The notes below the pieces were generated by a model. That model ran no database searches. It saw only the letters and a list, made by a program, of their open reading frames with translations, and was not told where the DNA came from. 64,000 nt of DNA, taken from NCBI RefSeq assembly GCF_040881935.1, contig NZ_JBBECH010000051.1, positions 1 to 64,000 on the forward strand. Direction: 5' to 3'. Shown piece by piece: positions 24,967-33,572 of the stretch. This DNA is from Saccharospirillum sp040881935. GTDB lineage: Bacteria; Pseudomonadota; Gammaproteobacteria; Pseudomonadales; Natronospirillaceae. Each line of letters opens with the position of its first letter. Position 1 is the stretch's first letter. Both the position numbers and the translations under genes were made by a program.

Positions 24967-25035
24967 TGGTTTAGCCTCTTTGCGTGTGATTACCATGAAT
25001 GTAAGGCAAATATAGCAACAGCCAGTGTTAATTAC

Positions 25036-25440
25036 TTATTCCGGATTGCTTTTATTGGCTTTTTGATACGCTCTCGGAGAATACCCGGTACCGCTTTTAA
25101 ATACCTTTGAGAAGGTAGGCAAACTCTCATAGCCAACCTCGAAACAAACCTCGGCAACAGAAAGTCCTGCTTTCAGCAGTTCCTTTGCTTTCTCGATTCG
25201 AACACTCCTCATATGCTGCCTTGGGGTCACACCGTATATTTGCTGAAATATTCTTATGTAGTGAGCGCGTGACATGAAAGCTGCAGCGGCCATTTTTTCA
25301 AGTTCGACTCGCTCTGAGTAGTATTGCTCAATAAACGCTCTGGACTGCCGGACGTGTACGTAGTGGTAGGCTTTTAAAGGCGAGCTTTCGGCCACTTGCT
25401 CCAATTGCTGTTCGAAAAATGTCTTGGGCTTGTTTTTCAT
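25036..25440 (-). CDS. Single-domain AraC family regulator
   Basis: A 134-residue protein that is essentially the two-HTH AraC DNA-binding domain (about residues 35-130). ELEKMAAAAFMSRAHYIRIF is the first HTH and GLSVAEVCFEVGYESLPTFS the second, followed by the family's FKSGTGYSPRAYQK. There is no N-terminal sensing domain beyond about 30 residues. Standing 69 bp upstream of the VOC gene on the same strand, it may regulate it. Confidence 0.88.
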   Translation of the reverse strand: MKNKPKTFFEQQLEQVAESSPLKAYHYVHVRQSRAFIEQYYSERVELEKMAAAAFMSRAHYIRIFQQIYGVTPRQHMRSVRIEKAKELLKAGLSVAEVCFEVGYESLPTFSKVFKSGTGYSPRAYQKANKSNPE

Positions 25441-25696
25441 GGGCTATCTGGCCTGGTTAGGCGGCATTGAGCGCGGTTATAGAGGCCATGTCGCCGTTAG
25501 CGTTCTTAAAAGCGATTGAGTCAGAGAGATTGATATTGTTTCCAGATCAATTACCCTGCCCTGATCGAGCCCTGATCCACAATGCGATAATAGGGTTATA
25601 ACGAATAGTAACCGGGAACTCAATGCAAGGCAGGGGTAAGTAGGCTTCTCAGCGAACCCGAGTTCACCGTTTGGAACCATTCACACCGGAGGTAAG

Positions 25697-26161
25697 GTGC
25701 GTTTTTTGATGATAGCTATGGCCCTCATTCTGATGACTGGCTGCGATGCACTTAGAACGGTTTATGTCGAGGTGGTCTCAGAAACCACTGTACAGAGTGG
25801 AGGTCCGCTTGGCGGAACCTTCTCGGAGCTGGGCTTTAGTGAATTTGCGTCTTTCGATGTGTCCAGTTCCCAAACCTTCCAGAACAATGACGCCAATCGG
25901 GACAACATCGGTGATTCTTACGTTACTCAGTTTGCACTTGAGGTGACCGATCCGGACGGCCAGACGTTATCCTTTATCGACGGCATGGAGGTTTTTATCG
26001 GCGATGGAAACACCAGAACCCGGGTCGCCTATTTGGGTGATGATCAGAACACCGACGTCAGAGTACTGCAGTTGCAGGTGCACAATGATCGTGAAATTGG
26101 CCAGTACCTGCGTGCTGACGAGACGGTTGTTGACGTTGAAGCCAAAGGAACCCCTCCGTAG
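25697..26161 (+). CDS. Putative lipoprotein with a premature amber codon near its end
   Basis: A 154-residue exported protein. The signal is FLMIAMALILMTGC with a lipobox ending in Cys16; GTG at 25697 follows GGAGG, and an ATG at 25709 is the alternative. The body resembles a beta-rich domain (FALEVTDPDGQTLSFIDGME). The frame stops at TAG 26159-26161 but continues without further stops for 17 codons (DDTTIEATMGFSIKLRF) to a TGA at 26214. That extension looks like the original C-terminal beta strand, so the TAG is probably a recent nonsense mutation. Function unknown. Confidence 0.6.
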   Translation: MRFLMIAMALILMTGCDALRTVYVEVVSETTVQSGGPLGGTFSELGFSEFASFDVSSSQTFQNNDANRDNIGDSYVTQFALEVTDPDGQTLSFIDGMEVFIGDGNTRTRVAYLGDDQNTDVRVLQLQVHNDREIGQYLRADETVVDVEAKGTPP

Positions 26162-26350
26162 GATGACACCACCATTGAGGCCACCATGGGCTTCAGTATC
26201 AAGCTGAGGTTCTGACAGCCTGGTAATGCCGATCGATATTACTATGTGCATTGACTGTTGGTGAACTGGAGGAATGACGCATGCAAACACCGGACAAAAG
26301 CCGGGCGCCATTGGACCAAAACACACTATCACTGACAGAGGATACCTCCG

Positions 26351-27052
26351 ATGACTGTTTCCGAAGTTCTTGCTTTGCTCGAGGCTGAACGTGATGAACG
26401 GGGCATAAGAAACTGGGAAAAGCTGGGCTCGGGCACAGCGGGGATGAAGAGTTACGGAATCGGGCTCACGCGGCTGCGCAAGCTTGCCAGGCAGGTCGGG
26501 CGCAACTCGGAACTGGCGCACGCACTCTGGCAGACCGACACCTACGAGGCCAGAGTCATCGCCTTGCTCATCGACGATCCCGCGCACATCACGCGTGATC
26601 AGGCCGAGAAACAGGTGGAGGAATTGGCCGGAGGTATGTTGGCGCATGTGTTTGCCTCCTGCGATGCAACATTGGCAAAAACATCGTTCGTGGTCGAGCT
26701 TGCCGAACAGTGGGTTCGGAGCGAAGACGCCGTGCGCCGCGAGTGCGGTTACGGGTTGCTCTATGAAGCGTCGAAGTTCTCGGGCAGGAAGGCACCGAGT
26801 GAGGCGTTCTTCTTCGCCCAGGTCGAGCGCATCGCAAAGACGATCGGTAGTGAGTCGGAAAAGGTCCGTCTGTCTATGGGTACGGCGCTTATGGGGATTG
26901 GAAAGCGCAGTGCTGCCTTGAACGAAGCGGCTCTGAAGGTGGCGCGGCAGGTGGGGCCAATCGAGTTCACCTCGGCCAGCGGGGAGTGCGAGCCGTTCGA
27001 CGTCGCCAAGCACCTGACCACCGACCGGCTAAAAGAGAAGCTGGGGGTATAA
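26351..27052 (+). CDS. DNA alkylation repair (AlkD-family) protein
   Basis: A 233-residue all-helical HEAT-repeat protein of the PF08713 type. SYGIGLTRLRKLARQVGR, LAHALWQTDTYEARVIALLI, WVRSEDAVRRECGYGLL and KVRLSMGTALMGIGKRS are repeat helices typical of the family. AlkD members excise bulky or cationic alkylated bases. The C-terminal half with FDVAKHLTTDRLKEK differs from classical AlkD, so the substrate is uncertain. High GC. It stands alone in the island. Confidence 0.82.
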   Translation: MTVSEVLALLEAERDERGIRNWEKLGSGTAGMKSYGIGLTRLRKLARQVGRNSELAHALWQTDTYEARVIALLIDDPAHITRDQAEKQVEELAGGMLAHVFASCDATLAKTSFVVELAEQWVRSEDAVRRECGYGLLYEASKFSGRKAPSEAFFFAQVERIAKTIGSESEKVRLSMGTALMGIGKRSAALNEAALKVARQVGPIEFTSASGECEPFDVAKHLTTDRLKEKLGV

Positions 27053-27240
27053 GGTTTGGCAGTTGAATTAATAAGATCAGCAACTCTTAAGACACTCACA
27101 TCAGACGGCCGCAACGGCCTGTGGCAGTGACCTGGATACCGACAAGCAACCTTCCCACTGGATACCGGTAGTCTGCAGCTGCGCGCACTGCTTGGTTGAG
27201 GAACTGATTTTGTTGTGAGGGCTGATAGGGGCCTTCGTTA

Positions 27241-27267
27241 GATGTTATAACGTTTTGACGCTATAAT
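27241..27267 (+). promoter_or_regulatory. Promoter/operator of the RHH-RelE module
   Basis: GATGTTATAACGTTTTGACG then CTATAAT shows a TATAAT -10 box at 27262-27267 and GTTATAAC, a short palindrome that overlaps the spacer and could bind the ribbon-helix-helix antitoxin. The -35 would be TTAGAT, 18 bp upstream. Confidence 0.45.
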
Positions 27268-27297
27268 GTCAGTTCCCTCCCATCACTGGAGAACACC

Positions 27298-27531
27298 ATG
27301 GGCGAGTCATCAAAGCGTTCTACGGTCTATTTCGACCCTCAATTGCATGCTGCCCTCAGGCTCAAGGCCGCCCATACGCACCGCTCTCTGTCCGATATTG
27401 TTAATGATGCGGTTCGTGCGGCACTTGCTGAGGATCAGGAAGATTTGGCGGCGTTTGAAGACAGAGTCGCCGAGCCGACCATGAGCTATGAGGCGTTGCT
27501 GGACGATCTGAAGGCCCATGGCAAAATATAA
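27298..27531 (+). CDS. Ribbon-helix-helix (CopG-like) antitoxin
   Basis: A 77-residue protein whose N-terminal strand KRSTVYFDPQLHAALRLKAA and following helix SLSDIVNDAVRAAL form the ribbon-helix-helix DNA-binding fold. The acidic C-terminus (EDQEDLAAFEDRVAEPTMSYE) is the toxin-binding tail. Its end overlaps the toxin start by 14 bases. Confidence 0.88.
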   Translation: MGESSKRSTVYFDPQLHAALRLKAAHTHRSLSDIVNDAVRAALAEDQEDLAAFEDRVAEPTMSYEALLDDLKAHGKI

Positions 27532-27799
27532 ACTTGCCTTCAAAAAGTCTGTTGCCAAAGATCTGCGGCCAATTCCAAACGACGATGTAGCCCGGATTGT
27601 TCAGCGTATCGAGTCGCTGCAGGAAGATCCGAGGCCAGTAGGCAGTGAGAAACTCTCAGGGCAGGAGCGATACCGGATTCGTCAGGGTGTCTATCGGAAC
27701 ATCTATGAAATAGCGGATGAAGTGCTTCTCGTGACGGTCGTAAAGGTACAGATCCACACGGATCAAATGGATACATGTGTAAGCAATAGGAGAGGATAG
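27518..27799 (+). CDS. RelE/ParE family toxin with an atypical C-terminus
   Basis: A 93-residue RelE-type toxin. KYKLAFKKSVAKDLRPIP, LQEDPRPVGSEKLSGQERYR and GVYRNIYEIADEVLLVTVVKV follow the family closely. RelE proteins normally end soon after VVKV with GHRR-x-VYR, but here the sequence changes abruptly to QIHTDQMDTCVSNRRG. This suggests a recombination junction near 27747. The catalytic C-terminal Arg/Tyr may be missing, so activity is doubtful. Confidence 0.82.
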   Translation: MAKYKLAFKKSVAKDLRPIPNDDVARIVQRIESLQEDPRPVGSEKLSGQERYRIRQGVYRNIYEIADEVLLVTVVKVQIHTDQMDTCVSNRRG

Positions 27800-28012
27800 G
27801 TGGGAAGATTAATTGCTGCTTTAGTATTTTCTGGATTGGCCGTTTGCGCTGTAATTGCTTTTAGGGGATTGAAAAAAGGGCAAGTTATTGCGCATGAAGT
27901 GAACAGCCCTGGAAAATCAAGGGTATTGGGTGTCAGCTATATTTTTGGAGCAGTAATCTTCTCTTTCATGTCTTTGATAAATTTCTTAATGTTTTTTGTT
28001 GAGCTAGATTAA
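27800..28012 (+). CDS. Small AT-rich membrane protein
   Basis: A 70-residue protein with two hydrophobic helices (about residues 2-20 and 45-66) and a basic turn, RGLKKGQV. The GTG start directly abuts the toxin stop and has AGGAGAGG 5 bases upstream. AT-rich codon use contrasts with the toxin gene. No family recognised. Confidence 0.5.
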   Translation: MGRLIAALVFSGLAVCAVIAFRGLKKGQVIAHEVNSPGKSRVLGVSYIFGAVIFSFMSLINFLMFFVELD

Positions 28013-28158
28013 TGTTTAACTCCTAACATCAACAATTAGCCTGCCGCTCAGTCCAAAAAGCTCCCGGCAAAAGACTCTCGCCGCAATCAAAGGGGTCAGA
28101 GTCATTGATTTTTGGATAAGTTGCACCTAATTCCACCTTGAGACTCATGGAGAAGGCA

Positions 28159-28503
28159 ATGGCTCGTTTGCCCCGACTATATTTTCCCGGTTGCAGTCAA
28201 CATGTTATCCAGCGAGGTAACAATCGGGAAGCCTGCTTTTACAGCGAGGCGGATTACAAAGCTTATTTGTCGTTTTTGAAGGATGCAGCAGCCAAATATC
28301 AGGTAGCCATTCACGCCTTTGTTCTGATGACTAATCATGTCCATTTACTGATAACGCCTGGCAGCGAGCAGGGTACAAGCCGGATGATGCAAGCACTGGG
28401 CCGAAAATACGTTCAGCACTTCAACTTCACGCATAGCCGAACCGGTACTTTGTGGGAAGGGCGGTATAAATCTACGCTGGTCGACGCCGACAATTATTTC
28501 AAG
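28159..28503 (+). pseudogene. REP-associated tyrosine transposase (RAYT), 3'-truncated
   Basis: About 115 residues of a RAYT/Y1 transposase. ARLPRLYFPGCSQHVIQRGN is the family N-terminus, FVLMTNHVHLLITP holds the HUH motif and MMQALGRKYVQHFN the catalytic Tyr region. WEGRYKSTLVDADNYF is reached and then homology stops exactly where the convergent TetR gene ends; the missing part (YIELNP.. onward) is about 100 residues. The flank at 28081-28105 reads GGGGTCAGAGTCATTGAT, a sequence often seen next to such transposases. Confidence 0.82.
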
Positions 28504-29159
28504 CGTTCAGCCGTTTTGCGCTGATCGTAGGCCTGCAACCAGTCTTGCAGGTTGGGTGCGTGACGCGACACAAACCGCTCCAGGTCCGACCGCTCGCAGG
28601 GGTGGCCGGTGAAAATCAGGATGTAGTCGGCAAAGCGGCCGATGCGCTCGGCTTTGGTTTCGTGAGTGTGCATCGAAATATAGCCGATCTGCGTCAGGTA
28701 AATGGTGCGTGCGCGGACGCTGGCTTCATGGGGTGGGTAGTTGAAGCGCTGTAGCATCCTGGTCAGGGCTTCTAGCCGGCGTTCGTCGGCGGCGGCGACT
28801 TCTTTGGCCACGTTGGCGTTCTGCATGGCCCAGTTGCGCACGGCGTATTCGAATTCCGAGTCAAACAATTGCTCATCCAACCAGCAATCGAACACATTGA
28901 GTGTGGCTTCAACCACGGTACCGGCATAGCGTTCGGTTTGTTGAATGAAGCCATCGGTGTTGTGAGCCTTCCACCGGTCGATCAGGCGGTCGAGCAGGGC
29001 CTCCCGATCTTTGAAAAACCAATAGAAGCTGGTGCGGGATGTGTTCAGAGCCTTGGCCAGTGGCAGTATTTTCACGGCGTCCACACCGGATTGGATCAGC
29101 AGGCGGTAGGCGGCATCGAGCCAGTCTTCCGCACGGCCTTTGTCAGTATCGGTTGTCAT
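28494..29159 (-). CDS. TetR family transcriptional regulator
   Basis: A 221-residue TetR regulator. The HTH is at about residues 12-55 (YRLLIQSGVDAVKILPLAKA then LNTSRTSFYWFFKDREALLD). The C-terminal ligand domain includes EFEYAVRNWAMQNANVAKEV, a pattern common in one TetR subgroup near flavin oxidoreductases. It is divergent from the demethylase gene at 29294, with an inverted repeat between them, so it probably represses that gene. Its 3' end abuts a truncated transposase. Confidence 0.9.
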   Translation of the reverse strand: MTTDTDKGRAEDWLDAAYRLLIQSGVDAVKILPLAKALNTSRTSFYWFFKDREALLDRLIDRWKAHNTDGFIQQTERYAGTVVEATLNVFDCWLDEQLFDSEFEYAVRNWAMQNANVAKEVAAADERRLEALTRMLQRFNYPPHEASVRARTIYLTQIGYISMHTHETKAERIGRFADYILIFTGHPCERSDLERFVSRHAPNLQDWLQAYDQRKTAERLK

Positions 29160-29209
29160 GCTATCTCTCTGAAGTTGGTGAGCGATTTAATGGTCTGCAA
29201 TTAAATAAT

Positions 29210-29246
29210 TGTACATCTATGTCATTTTAATTGACACAAGTGTACA
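29210..29246. promoter_or_regulatory. Putative TetR operator and divergent promoter
   Basis: TGTACA-4-TGTCA-7-TGACA-4-TGTACA forms a symmetric 37-bp inverted repeat between the TetR and demethylase genes. TTGACA at 29231 could serve as a -35 box for the rightward gene. Confidence 0.6.
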
Positions 29247-29293
29247 TGATCGTTAGCGTGAGAATCCAGCCGGTATTCGACAGGAGACTGACC

Positions 29294-31330
29294 ATGGCTC
29301 AAGACCCGTTGTTGCAACCCTTCCAGCTCAAGCATCTGACCATAAAGAACCGTCTGATGATGACTGCGCATGAACCCGCCTACCCGGTCGATGGCATGCC
29401 TACGGAGCTGTACCGGGCTTACCATGTCGAGCGGGCCAGAGCCGGCCTCGGCCTGACCATGACCGCCGGGTCTGCCGCCGTCGCGAAAGACAGCCCGCCC
29501 GTGTTCAACAATATTCTGGCCTACAAAGACGAAGTGGTGCCCTGGCTGCGCGACCTAACCGATGCCTGCCACGAGCACGGCACCGCCGTGATGATTCAGT
29601 TGACCCATCTTGGCCGCCGCACCCGTTGGGATAAATCCGACTGGTTGCCGGCTGTGTCCTCTTCCCATAACCGCGAAGCCTCGCATCGTGCTTTCCCCAA
29701 ACAGGTTGAAGACTGGGACATCGACCGTCTGATTCGCGACTACGCCGACGCGGCTGAACGCATGCATGCCGCCGGGCTCGATGGCATTGAACTGCAAGCC
29801 TATGGCCACCTGATGGATCAATTCTGGTCGCCGTTGACCAACACCCTCGACGGGCCTTATGGCGGCAGTCTGGATAATAGGCTGCGATTCACGTTCGATG
29901 TACTGAAGGCCATTCGCGAGCGGGTCGGGCCTGAGTTTATAGTGGGCGTGCGTTACACCGGCGATGAGCAACTGCCCGGTGGTTTGAACGCCAGTGAAGG
30001 TCTCGATATATCGAGGCGTCTGAAAGACAGCGGTATGGTCGATTTTCTCAATGTGGTGCGTGGTCACATTGATACCGATCCGGGCCTGACTGATGTGATT
30101 CCCGTTCAGGGCATGCCCAGTGCCCCACACCTGGATTTCGCCGGCGAGATAAAACGCCAGGTCGATTTCCCCACCTTCCACGGCGCCAAGATTCAGGACG
30201 TTGGTACCGCCCGGTACGCCATCGAATCCGGCAAGGTCGATATGATCGGCATGACCCGGGCACACATGGCCGACCCGCACATTGTCAGAAAAATCATGGA
30301 AGGGCGCGAGGAAGAGATACGCCCTTGCGTCGGTGCCAATTATTGTCTCGATCGCATCTACCAGGGCGGTGCTGCTTATTGCATTCACAACGCCGCCACC
30401 GGTCGTGAAACCACCATGCCGCACGATATTCCCAAAGCCGACCGGAAGCGTCGGGTCGTGATCATCGGTGCCGGACCGGGCGGGCTTGAAGCGGCCCGCG
30501 TCGCGGCCGAGCGCGGGCATGATGTGGTGGTCATGGAGGCCATGAGCCAGGCGGGTGGCCAGGTGCGGTTAACGGCGCAAAGCGAACGCCGGCGCGAGAT
30601 GATCGCCATTATCGACTGGCGTTTGGCGCAGTGCGAAAAAATGGGCGTCGAGATCCGCTATAACTGCTGGGCAGAAGCAGATGAGGTACGGCAGGAGAAC
30701 CCGGACGTCGTCATCGTCGCCACGGGCGGTTACCCCATTGAAGATAAACCGAACATCGGCAACGACTTGGTGGTGAACACCTGGGATATTCTCTCCGGGC
30801 ACATCAAACCCGGACAGAAAGTACTGTTGTTCGACGACGCCTGCGATCACCCCGCTTTGCAGGCTGCGGAAATCATTGCCAAAGCCGGTGCCGAACTGGA
30901 AATTATGACGCCGGACCGGTCGTTTTCGGCCGAGATTATGGCGATGAATCTGGTGCCCTACATGAGAGCCCTGCAGCGCCCGAATGTGACTTTTACACCC
31001 ACGTATCGCTTGAAATCAGTGGAGCGCAATGGCGATAAACTGCTGGCCAAAATCACCAGCGATTACCTCGACCTGGACCATGAACGCCACATCGATCAGG
31101 TGGTGGTCAATTACGGCATCACACCCATGGCCGACATCTATTTCGAGCTGAAACCACATTCCAGCAACGGCGGGGAAATCAATTACGATGACCTGATTGT
31201 GGGTAAAGCACAAAACGTGGTGCGTAACGAAGACGGTCGCTTCCAGCTGTTCCGGATCGGCGATGCGGTCGAATCACGCAATACACATGCGGCCATTTAC
31301 GATGCGCTGAGATTGGTTAAAGACTTGTAG
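29294..31330 (+). CDS. NADH:flavin oxidoreductase, N-methylproline/dimethylglycine demethylase type (StcD/DgcA-like)
   Basis: A 678-residue flavoenzyme of the 2,4-dienoyl-CoA reductase/trimethylamine dehydrogenase group. The FMN TIM barrel spans about 1-370 (QLKHLTIKNRLMMTAHEPAY, GIELQAYGHLMDQFWSPLTN). A Cys-rich link, RPCVGANYCLDR..YCIHN, probably binds a 4Fe-4S cluster, and VVIIGAGPGGLEAARVAAER begins the FAD/NAD domain. Relatives remove N-methyl groups from N-methylproline (StcD) or dimethylglycine (DgcA). The neighbouring sarcosine genes support this class, but the exact substrate is open. The start at 29294 follows CAGGAGACTGACC. Confidence 0.82.
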   Translation: MAQDPLLQPFQLKHLTIKNRLMMTAHEPAYPVDGMPTELYRAYHVERARAGLGLTMTAGSAAVAKDSPPVFNNILAYKDEVVPWLRDLTDACHEHGTAVMIQLTHLGRRTRWDKSDWLPAVSSSHNREASHRAFPKQVEDWDIDRLIRDYADAAERMHAAGLDGIELQAYGHLMDQFWSPLTNTLDGPYGGSLDNRLRFTFDVLKAIRERVGPEFIVGVRYTGDEQLPGGLNASEGLDISRRLKDSGMVDFLNVVRGHIDTDPGLTDVIPVQGMPSAPHLDFAGEIKRQVDFPTFHGAKIQDVGTARYAIESGKVDMIGMTRAHMADPHIVRKIMEGREEEIRPCVGANYCLDRIYQGGAAYCIHNAATGRETTMPHDIPKADRKRRVVIIGAGPGGLEAARVAAERGHDVVVMEAMSQAGGQVRLTAQSERRREMIAIIDWRLAQCEKMGVEIRYNCWAEADEVRQENPDVVIVATGGYPIEDKPNIGNDLVVNTWDILSGHIKPGQKVLLFDDACDHPALQAAEIIAKAGAELEIMTPDRSFSAEIMAMNLVPYMRALQRPNVTFTPTYRLKSVERNGDKLLAKITSDYLDLDHERHIDQVVVNYGITPMADIYFELKPHSSNGGEINYDDLIVGKAQNVVRNEDGRFQLFRIGDAVESRNTHAAIYDALRLVKDL

Positions 31331-31356
31331 GACAACTGGTTTGGATGGCGTTTTTA

Positions 31357-32364
31357 TTACTGGCGTTGTTGTCTTGCGGCCGAGGGGGCAATGCCATAAT
31401 AGTCTCTGAAGCAATTGCTGAAGTGGCTGCTGCTGACAAAACCGCTGGCCAGGGAGATATCGACAATGCTCCGGTTGGTTTGCATCAGCAGGCGCCGGGC
31501 ATGGACCAGTCGGAGTTCAAGGTAGTAGCGCGACGGTGACGTCTCTAGATGTGTCTGGAACAGGCGCTCCACCTGTCGGCGGGAGATGTTGGCGCAATGC
31601 GCCAGTTCCGGCAGGGTCAGCGGTTCTTCAATATTGGCCCGCATCAGAGCGAGCAGGGTTTGCAACGATTCGGGAAGGGTTGGATCGTCGCCGAGGTTCA
31701 ATGGCATCGGGCCGACCTGCTCGGAGACCTGGTCGCAACTGAGAATCTCACGCACGGCTCGCACGATGTGTGGGTTATCCAGCAAGCGGCCAATCAACTT
31801 CAGCATCATCTCCAGCGCGCTGACCGGGCCGGCACAGGTGGCGTGTTCGTTGTCGATCTCATAGGCGTTGGCGGAGACCTTAACCGCCGGATAATGCTCG
31901 CGCACATAGGCGTGATTGTCCGGGTGCAGGGCGCAGGCCTGGTGGTCCATCAGGCCGGCTTGAACCAGGGCGACACCCCCGTTCCACAAACCGGCCAGCC
32001 GAATGCCGTTCTGGTCAGCCCATTTCAGAGTGCTCAGCAGGTGCGGTTCGGGCTCCAACTGACTGCGATAGCCGCCACAAATCACCAACATGTCGACATG
32101 CTCGGGCTTGGCTTTGAATGCACTCAGCGTCATTCGAGTGGCGACTTCGATGCCCAGGTCGCTCAGGGTGTTGCGCCCTTCAGCGCCGATGGTGAAGTGT
32201 ACGAAGGCTGGCTCAGGTGTAACCAGATTGGTGGTGACCAGGGTATCAACGGCTGCCGTAAAAGCCACCATGGAGAAGTGCTCGCGCAGGATAAAACCGA
32301 CGCGTAAGGGCGTCTGGGTGGTGGAGGCTGTGCCTGTACTACTAGAGGTAGAGGACGAACACAC
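31357..32364 (-). CDS. GlxA family AraC-type regulator (GATase1-like + HTH)
   Basis: About 335 residues with an N-terminal DJ-1/PfpI-like domain (PLRVGFILREHFSM.., MLVICGGYRS, GLWNGGVALVQAGLMDHQAC) and a C-terminal AraC HTH pair (LTLPELAHCANISRRQVERL, SIVDISLASGFVSSSHFSNC). This is the architecture of GbdR/SouR-type regulators of glycine betaine and sarcosine catabolism. The frame is open to a GTG at 32421 that lies inside a repeat element; GTG at 32364 with AGGAG 13 bases upstream is my preferred but uncertain start. It probably activates the sox/gly genes. Confidence 0.85.
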   Translation of the reverse strand: MCSSSTSSSTGTASTTQTPLRVGFILREHFSMVAFTAAVDTLVTTNLVTPEPAFVHFTIGAEGRNTLSDLGIEVATRMTLSAFKAKPEHVDMLVICGGYRSQLEPEPHLLSTLKWADQNGIRLAGLWNGGVALVQAGLMDHQACALHPDNHAYVREHYPAVKVSANAYEIDNEHATCAGPVSALEMMLKLIGRLLDNPHIVRAVREILSCDQVSEQVGPMPLNLGDDPTLPESLQTLLALMRANIEEPLTLPELAHCANISRRQVERLFQTHLETSPSRYYLELRLVHARRLLMQTNRSIVDISLASGFVSSSHFSNCFRDYYGIAPSAARQQRQ

Positions 32365-32398
32365 TATGGTACTTACACTCCTAACCAGTGTGCTAACG

Positions 32399-32580
32399 GA
32401 ATCAAGTTTCGGAGTTCGCACAACGCGAGCGTCGGATGCCGGTGGTACCTCTGCGGGGGAGTCCGCAGCATGGATGCTGCGGTCTAGGCTCCACGGACGG
32501 ATTTACGCCGACCCCGCAGAGGTACCACCGGTAACCGACGCGGACCATGGCCACTCATCGAACGCTGAAACTGGAGTTAT
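32399..32580. repeat. Large covarying hairpin element, copy A
   Basis: Outer ends AATCAAGTTTCGGAGTTCGC and CGCTGAAACTGGAGTTAT are inverted. Inside, CCGGTGGTACCTCTGCGGGG (32439-32458) is perfectly complementary to 32512-32531. Between the arms is the conserved core GTCCGCAGCATGGATGCTGC, then GGTCTAGGCTCCACGGACGG and ATTTACGCCGACC. It lies between the purU 3' end and the glxA-like 5' end. Confidence 0.88.
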
Positions 32581-32694
32581 TGAATAAAGAGAATGCGGTG
32601 TTTTGTAAGGTGCTGTCAACCGGGGAAAGGTTGCGGAAGAAGGGCACAACGACTTCGAATCGGCTCGATCCTTGAGCCGGTCATTCGTTAACGC

Positions 32695-33561
32695 TTAATC
32701 TTTAAACACCACCGTACGGTTACCGATCAGGAAGACGCGTTTCTCGGTGTGGTAGCGAACCGCGCTGGCCAGCGTTTGGCTTTCGATGTCCTGGCCGCGT
32801 GCCACCAGATCTTCCGGGTAGTGGCTGTGATCGACGGCCTGAACCCCCTGGGCGATGATCGGCCCTTCATCCAAATCGTCGTTGATGTAATGCGCTGTGG
32901 CGCCCACCAGTTTAACGCCCTTGGCCCAGGCCTGGTGGTAGGGTTTGGCGCCCTTGAAGCCGGGCAGCAGCGAGTGGTGAATGTTGATCGCCTTGCCATC
33001 GAGCCGGGCGGCCATTGCCGGCGACAGCACTTGCATGTACCGCGCAAGCACGACCAGTTCGCAGTCGAATTCATTGATCAGCCGCCACACTTCAGTTTCC
33101 TGCTGTGGCTTGGTGTCCGCGGTGATCGGCAAATGGAAATAGGGGATGCCGTGCCAGTCGGCCAGATGTTTCAGATCCGGGTGGTTGGAGATGATCAGCG
33201 GAATATCGATGGCCAGCTCGCCGGTGCGGTAACGGTACAGCAGGTCGTTCAGGCAATGGTCGTATTTCGACACCAGAATCGCCACCCGGGTGCGGTGATA
33301 AGGCTCGGTTAACTGCCACTGCATGTCGAACCCCGACGCCCGGGATTCGAACAGTTCCCGGAAGTCGTTCAATGATGACTGGCCGTTGATTGGCCTGAAT
33401 TCAACCCGAATGCAGAAGCTTTCGGTTTCCTTGTCGTCGAACGAATTCATGGCGACGATGTAGTTTTCCGTCTCGGCCAGGCTGCGGGTTACCACGTCTA
33501 CCGTGCCCAGACGGCTGGGACATTGTGCCGTCAGTATCCAGAGTTTTTCTTTGGTGCCCAT
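32695..33561 (-). CDS. purU: Formyltetrahydrofolate deformylase
   Basis: A 288-residue enzyme that hydrolyses 10-formyl-THF to formate and THF, replenishing free folate while sarcosine methyl groups are oxidised. The N-terminal ACT domain (ILTAQCPSRLGTVDVVTRSL, about 7-26) precedes the formyltransferase domain with AINIHHSLLPGFKGAKPYHQ and GATAHYINDDLDEGPIIAQG, which hold the catalytic His and Asp. ATG 33561 has GAGAGG upstream; an in-frame GTG at 33576 overlaps the soxG stop and is an alternative. It is the last gene of the soxBDAG operon, a standard arrangement. Confidence 0.94.
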   Translation of the reverse strand: MGTKEKLWILTAQCPSRLGTVDVVTRSLAETENYIVAMNSFDDKETESFCIRVEFRPINGQSSLNDFRELFESRASGFDMQWQLTEPYHRTRVAILVSKYDHCLNDLLYRYRTGELAIDIPLIISNHPDLKHLADWHGIPYFHLPITADTKPQQETEVWRLINEFDCELVVLARYMQVLSPAMAARLDGKAINIHHSLLPGFKGAKPYHQAWAKGVKLVGATAHYINDDLDEGPIIAQGVQAVDHSHYPEDLVARGQDIESQTLASAVRYHTEKRVFLIGNRTVVFKD

Positions 33562-33572
33562 GGTTTGCCCTC

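Noticed and set aside
25967..27013. A 348-codon minus-strand frame opposite the AlkD-family gene
   Set aside because: It covers parts of two plus-strand genes and the gap between them, and its product is not protein-like; the plus-strand AlkD reading has HEAT-repeat structure.
31549..32307. A 252-codon plus-strand frame opposite the GlxA-type regulator
   Set aside because: Shadow frame; the minus strand gives a complete DJ-1/AraC architecture.
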